This document shows, piece by piece, positions 16,639 through 19,272 of a stretch of 19,272 nucleotides of DNA. The stretch is from contig JBGSQB010000023.1 in the NCBI GenBank assembly GCA_041738285.1, forward strand, positions 1 through 19,272. Reading direction: 5' to 3'. The DNA comes from SZUA-521 sp041738285 (GTDB lineage Bacteria > Pseudomonadota > Gammaproteobacteria > Pseudomonadales > Azotimanducaceae). Below the pieces are notes generated by a model. The model searched no databases. It had not been told where the DNA came from and saw only the letters and a program-made list of their open reading frames with translations. The position numbers were made by a program, and so were the translations under genes. The number at the start of each line of letters is the position of its first letter. Position 1 is the first letter of the stretch.

Positions 16639-16711
16639 TGTGGGAGCGGGCTCGCACGCGAACAAGTGCTTGAGTTGTCTGGATGAACTCGCGGGCAAGC
16701 CCGCTCCCACA
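16639..16711. repeat. REP pair (Pseudomonas-type), inverted
   Basis: Left arm 16639-16662 starts TGTGGGAGCGGGCT and the right arm 16686-16711 ends AGCCCGCTCCCACA. The outer 14 bases pair perfectly, followed by CGC-rich inner parts with a few mismatches. Each unit has its own GCGGGC.../...GCCCGC internal palindrome. This matches the REP sequences common in Pseudomonas and other gammaproteobacteria. It lies 17 bp after the kinase stop and could act as a hairpin that ends or stabilises the message. No REP transposase is visible. Confidence 0.85.
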
Positions 16712-16852
16712 ATGCTTTCGACAAGCGGTGTTTCCTGCGTAACGTCCTCGGCAGCTGACCTACGGGTTCGGTGTATACCATCCCAAGTCGTACTGCTCGA
16801 GGACGGCGTTACCGTGCACAATGCGTTCTTCGACCGAGGGTTCCGGCGATGA
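16712..16852 (+). pseudogene. Possible small ORF or gene remnant upstream of DUF2283 gene
   Basis: A 46-codon frame begins with ATG directly at the REP end and stops at 16852. Its stop overlaps the start of the DUF2283 gene (ATGA), an arrangement usual for real gene pairs. The C-terminal half (QVVLLEDGVTVHNAFFDRGF) looks protein-like, whereas the N-terminal part is low in character, as if the 5' end had been lost when the REP inserted. I do not recognise a family. It may be simply a chance frame. Confidence 0.22.
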
Positions 16853-17043
16853 AAGTGAAGTACTTCAAGGACACCGACACAGCGGTGGTCGAGTTCGTCG
16901 ATGCACCGGTCGAAGAGACCCGGGAACTGAACGAGAATGTGTACCTCGACTTGGATTCCAGCGGCAACTTGGTCAGCATGACCATCGAACACGCAAAGGC
17001 GCAGGCCAACCTGCCGGAAGTGCTGTTCTCGCAGGTCGGGTGA
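16849..17043 (+). CDS. DUF2283 family protein
   Basis: A 64-residue protein. The start at 16849 gives the family N-terminus MKVKYFKDTDTAVVEFVD; an upstream extension of the frame has no family character. The pattern continues with ENVYLDLDSSGNLVSMTIEHAK, matching DUF2283, a small domain with an N-terminal MKxxY motif and D-D-G turn. Function is not established; members are often next to small toxin-like or DUF4258-type genes. No clear ribosome site is seen, and the overlap with the preceding small frame suggests coupling. It runs convergent with the amidohydrolase gene, 12 bp away. Confidence 0.82.
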   Translation: MKVKYFKDTDTAVVEFVDAPVEETRELNENVYLDLDSSGNLVSMTIEHAKAQANLPEVLFSQVG

Positions 17044-17051
17044 GTGGCTGC

Positions 17052-17083
17052 GTCGCTACGCCGACGGATGATCGTGTAGCGAC
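17052..17083. terminator. Possible bidirectional hairpin between convergent genes
   Basis: GTCGCTAC at 17052-17059 is repeated in inverted form as GTAGCGAC at 17076-17083, with a 16-base loop. It overlaps the amidohydrolase stop and lies just past the DUF2283 stop, where a shared terminator would be expected. There is no T-run on either strand, so it would be a weak terminator at best. Confidence 0.3.
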
Positions 17084-18225
17084 TTATCGAGCCCGGCACC
17101 CATCAGATCAATGAAGTTGTCGCGATAGAACCGCTGCTGCCTCGTCGCATCAATCCCTTCGAGTGACTCGCCAAAGCGCTTGAGCGGATTGCGTCCGCCT
17201 TCCACATGCGGAAAGTCCGACGAGAAGAGACACACCTCGGGCCCGGTATTCTCGATGATCCAGCCGGTCGGCTCGTGCGGATACGGGGTCACGCGGAACT
17301 GGCGCCGCACGATTTCGCTCGGCGTTGCCGAGAGCTTCTTCAGTCGCTCTTCGCCCTTCATGAAGGCGGCCGCGCCCGAATCCATGAAGCGCATCCAGCT
17401 CGGCACCCAGCCGGCGCCGAGTTCGATGGCGCCGAACTTGAGCTTCTCGTGCCGATCCAGCACACCATCGATGATCAACACCGACATGGTCTGCCACACG
17501 GACAGCGGAATCGTCATGTAGCTGGTGGAGGTGAAGTTCTCGGCGCCGCCGTGAAAGTCGAGCACCTGCGGCAGTCCATTCTTGTGATAGTCCATGTTCA
17601 TCTTATCTTCGCCGCCGACATGAAACAGAATCGGCACGCCGGCTTCTTCGGCCAGTGACCACAGCGGTTCGAACGCGACGTGACTTGGACTGTGTCCCGG
17701 CGGGCATCGCGATGGAATGATCAAGCCCTTGCAGCCCAGCTCCAGCGCTTCCTTGGCAATGCGCGGCGCTTCGTCGAAATCAACCAGCGGTACATAGCCG
17801 GTGGCCAGCAGGCGCTTATCCACGCTGCAGAAGTCCACCATCATGCGGTTGTGTGCACGCGCGGCTTCACACGCAAGCGCATTGGTCTTGCCGGTCTCCA
17901 AGCCATAGTTGGAGAGCGCATCGGTGGTGAACACCAACTGGCTGGTAAAGCCCAGATAGTCGAGCGTCTTGGGCCGGTCTTCCTTGCGGAACGAGCCCAA
18001 TGCGTGATGGTTGCGCCGCAGCATGATCTCCGCTTCCGCGCCCGCGCGAAATTTCGGGTCGTCGTGCAGCGCTTCGGTTTCGCGAACCCACTTTGAATCG
18101 CGATTGTGCACATGCGGCTTGAACGCTTCCAGGTGCTTCGCACTGAAGAACTCGCAGATCGTGTCCGGGAACTCCATCACATGAGAGTCCGCATCGTGAA
18201 TCGTTCGGTTTGCTACATAGGCCAT
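17056..18225 (-). CDS. Amidohydrolase family protein (ACMSD-like, amidohydrolase 2)
   Basis: A 389-residue metal-dependent hydrolase or decarboxylase of the TIM-barrel amidohydrolase 2 family. The N-terminal DADSHVMEFPD carries the first metal-ligand pair in its D-x-x-H form, ILFHVGGED holds a barrel His, and CLFSSDFPHVEGG holds the metal-binding Asp near the C-terminus. Relatives include ACMSD and hydroxybenzoate decarboxylases. AAAGGAG lies seven bases before the ATG, and the gene starts two bases after the stop of the flavin monooxygenase, so the two form one operon. Such enzymes often decarboxylate or hydrolyse ring-cleavage products. The exact reaction is not determined. Confidence 0.87.
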   Translation of the reverse strand: MAYVANRTIHDADSHVMEFPDTICEFFSAKHLEAFKPHVHNRDSKWVRETEALHDDPKFRAGAEAEIMLRRNHHALGSFRKEDRPKTLDYLGFTSQLVFTTDALSNYGLETGKTNALACEAARAHNRMMVDFCSVDKRLLATGYVPLVDFDEAPRIAKEALELGCKGLIIPSRCPPGHSPSHVAFEPLWSLAEEAGVPILFHVGGEDKMNMDYHKNGLPQVLDFHGGAENFTSTSYMTIPLSVWQTMSVLIIDGVLDRHEKLKFGAIELGAGWVPSWMRFMDSGAAAFMKGEERLKKLSATPSEIVRRQFRVTPYPHEPTGWIIENTGPEVCLFSSDFPHVEGGRNPLKRFGESLEGIDATRQQRFYRDNFIDLMGAGLDKSLHDHPSA

Positions 18226-18227
18226 GG

Positions 18228-19272
18228 CTATGCTCCTTTGCGTTCGAGCTCGAAATTTTCTTCCATCCGCGCCCGCACCGCGTTCTGGTGCTCGAAGTAC
18301 TGCTTGAAGCCGCCGTTGTAGTTGCCGTCCTGGCGGCGCTGGGATTCCCCTTCGAAGTTGTAGTAACCGGGTGTGCAGTCTTCGTTGCGCGAGGTCTTAC
18401 CACGGTGGGCGATGACTTCGTTCACCCACCATTCTTCAGCATCAACAGTCGGATCGATCGTGTGATAACCGTTGGTGCGCACGTAGTCGATGCACGCGGC
18501 GATGTGATCGCCCTGGGTCTGCAGCATGTCGGTCAGGTTGAACTGAAACGATGCCTGATAGCCGCCCATGATGAAGAGGTTGGGAAAGCCCTGGGTGTGA
18601 ATGCCGAGCAGGGTGCGGATGCCGTCTGCGTACTTGTCGGTGAGATCAACGCCACCCTTGCCGACGATGCGGTTGTAGATGCCGGTCTTCTGCACTTCGA
18701 AGCCGGTGGCATAGATCAATAGATCCAGCTTGTACTGCTTGCCGTCGATCACCGGGCCTTCGGCATTGATCTCGGTCACGCCTTTGCCGCGGGTGTCGAC
18801 CAGGTGCACGTTGGGGCGGTTGAAGGTGGGCAGATAGTCGTTGTGAAAGCACGGCCGCTTGCACATGAACATGTACCAGGGTTTGAGCGCATCGGCGGTC
18901 GCCTTGTCTACGACAGTTGCATCGATGCGCTCGTGAATGCGCATCATGTAGTCGATGTTGCCGCGCTCCTGACGCGCAATCTTCTCTTCCCGCGTTTCCG
19001 CGGCGAAGCGCGCCTTCTGTTCGTCGGTGAGCACGGGATCCATCAATGCCCGCGCCCGACGCTTCGCCTGCCAGCCGGGCTTGCGATTGGCGGCCCACTC
19101 GGGGTCGGTCGGCCAGTCGTCGCGCACATCGATGGAGGAGGGCGTGCGCTGGAACACGTACAGTTCCTTGGCGTTCTCGCCCAAGCCCGGCACGGCCTGC
19201 ACGGCGGTGGCGCCGGTGCCGATGATGCCCACCGCTTTGTCTTTGAGGTTGGTCAGATCCGCGCCGGTGTAG
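18228..19272 (-). CDS. Flavin-containing/Baeyer-Villiger monooxygenase (5' end outside window)
   Basis: The C-terminal 347 residues of a two-dinucleotide-domain flavoprotein; the frame is open to the right edge. The segment starting KAVGIIGTGATAVQAVPGLG is the second, NADPH-binding Rossmann motif, followed by ELYVFQRTPSSIDVRDD, and DLLIYATGFEV is the conserved ATGF motif. The Trp/His-rich C-terminus (EEWWVNEV, CTPGYYNFEG) fits cyclohexanone/phenylacetone-type Baeyer-Villiger monooxygenases. The FxGxxxHxxxWP signature and FAD site would lie outside the window. Such enzymes insert oxygen next to a ketone to give an ester or lactone. The stop is two bases before the amidohydrolase ATG. An N-hydroxylating monooxygenase is a lesser possibility. 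Confidence 0.88.
   Translation of the reverse strand, partial: YTGADLTNLKDKAVGIIGTGATAVQAVPGLGENAKELYVFQRTPSSIDVRDDWPTDPEWAANRKPGWQAKRRARALMDPVLTDEQKARFAAETREEKIARQERGNIDYMMRIHERIDATVVDKATADALKPWYMFMCKRPCFHNDYLPTFNRPNVHLVDTRGKGVTEINAEGPVIDGKQYKLDLLIYATGFEVQKTGIYNRIVGKGGVDLTDKYADGIRTLLGIHTQGFPNLFIMGGYQASFQFNLTDMLQTQGDHIAACIDYVRTNGYHTIDPTVDAEEWWVNEVIAHRGKTSRNEDCTPGYYNFEGESQRRQDGNYNGGFKQYFEHQNAVRARMEENFELERKGA

Overview
This is a GC-rich bacterial window with densely packed genes, short overlaps and operon-like spacing. The organism is probably a gammaproteobacterium, perhaps a free-living degrader. Three things suggest this: a Pseudomonas-type REP pair (16639-16711), Gram-negative envelope proteins (two lipobox lipoproteins and an OmpA-domain protein), and a collection of oxygenases and CoA/aromatic-catabolism-type enzymes. 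There are no tRNA or rRNA genes, no CRISPR array and no intact transposase. The placement is an inference; no marker gene fixes the taxon.

Left edge (1-2725, + strand): the C-terminal part of an ATP-grasp ligase that resembles PGM1-type peptide ligases, followed 46 bp later by a complete AsnB-type glutamine-hydrolysing amidotransferase. The pair looks like the end of a small amide or peptide biosynthesis operon cut by the window.

Envelope block (2807-10346): two large, poorly characterised lipoproteins on the minus strand overlap by ATGA. Divergent from them is a 524-residue protein whose C-terminal domain looks like a papain-fold (Tox-PL-like) toxin or effector domain with a plausible Cys/His/Asp set. 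A GFA-type zinc protein (minus) and an OmpA-like peptidoglycan-binding protein (plus) with a duplicated N-terminal module follow. This block is the most likely place for an undescribed system.

Catabolic block (10379-19272): a minus-strand pair (aldo/keto reductase, then class III CoA-transferase) diverges from a plus-strand run of Rieske oxygenase, GST-like protein, DUF6285 protein and APH-family kinase. The last two are arranged like the LvaB/LvaA hydroxyacyl-CoA kinase pair. Next come a REP pair, a small DUF2283 protein and, convergent from the right edge, a flavin monooxygenase (cut by the window) with an amidohydrolase. The enzymes fit oxidative breakdown of an aromatic or alicyclic compound, but no substrate can be read from the sequence.

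The most striking structural signal is a perfect 59-bp palindrome at 14095-14153 (28-bp arms, 3-nt loop). It supplies the last codons and the stop of the Rieske oxygenase gene and sits directly upstream of the next gene's ribosome binding site.
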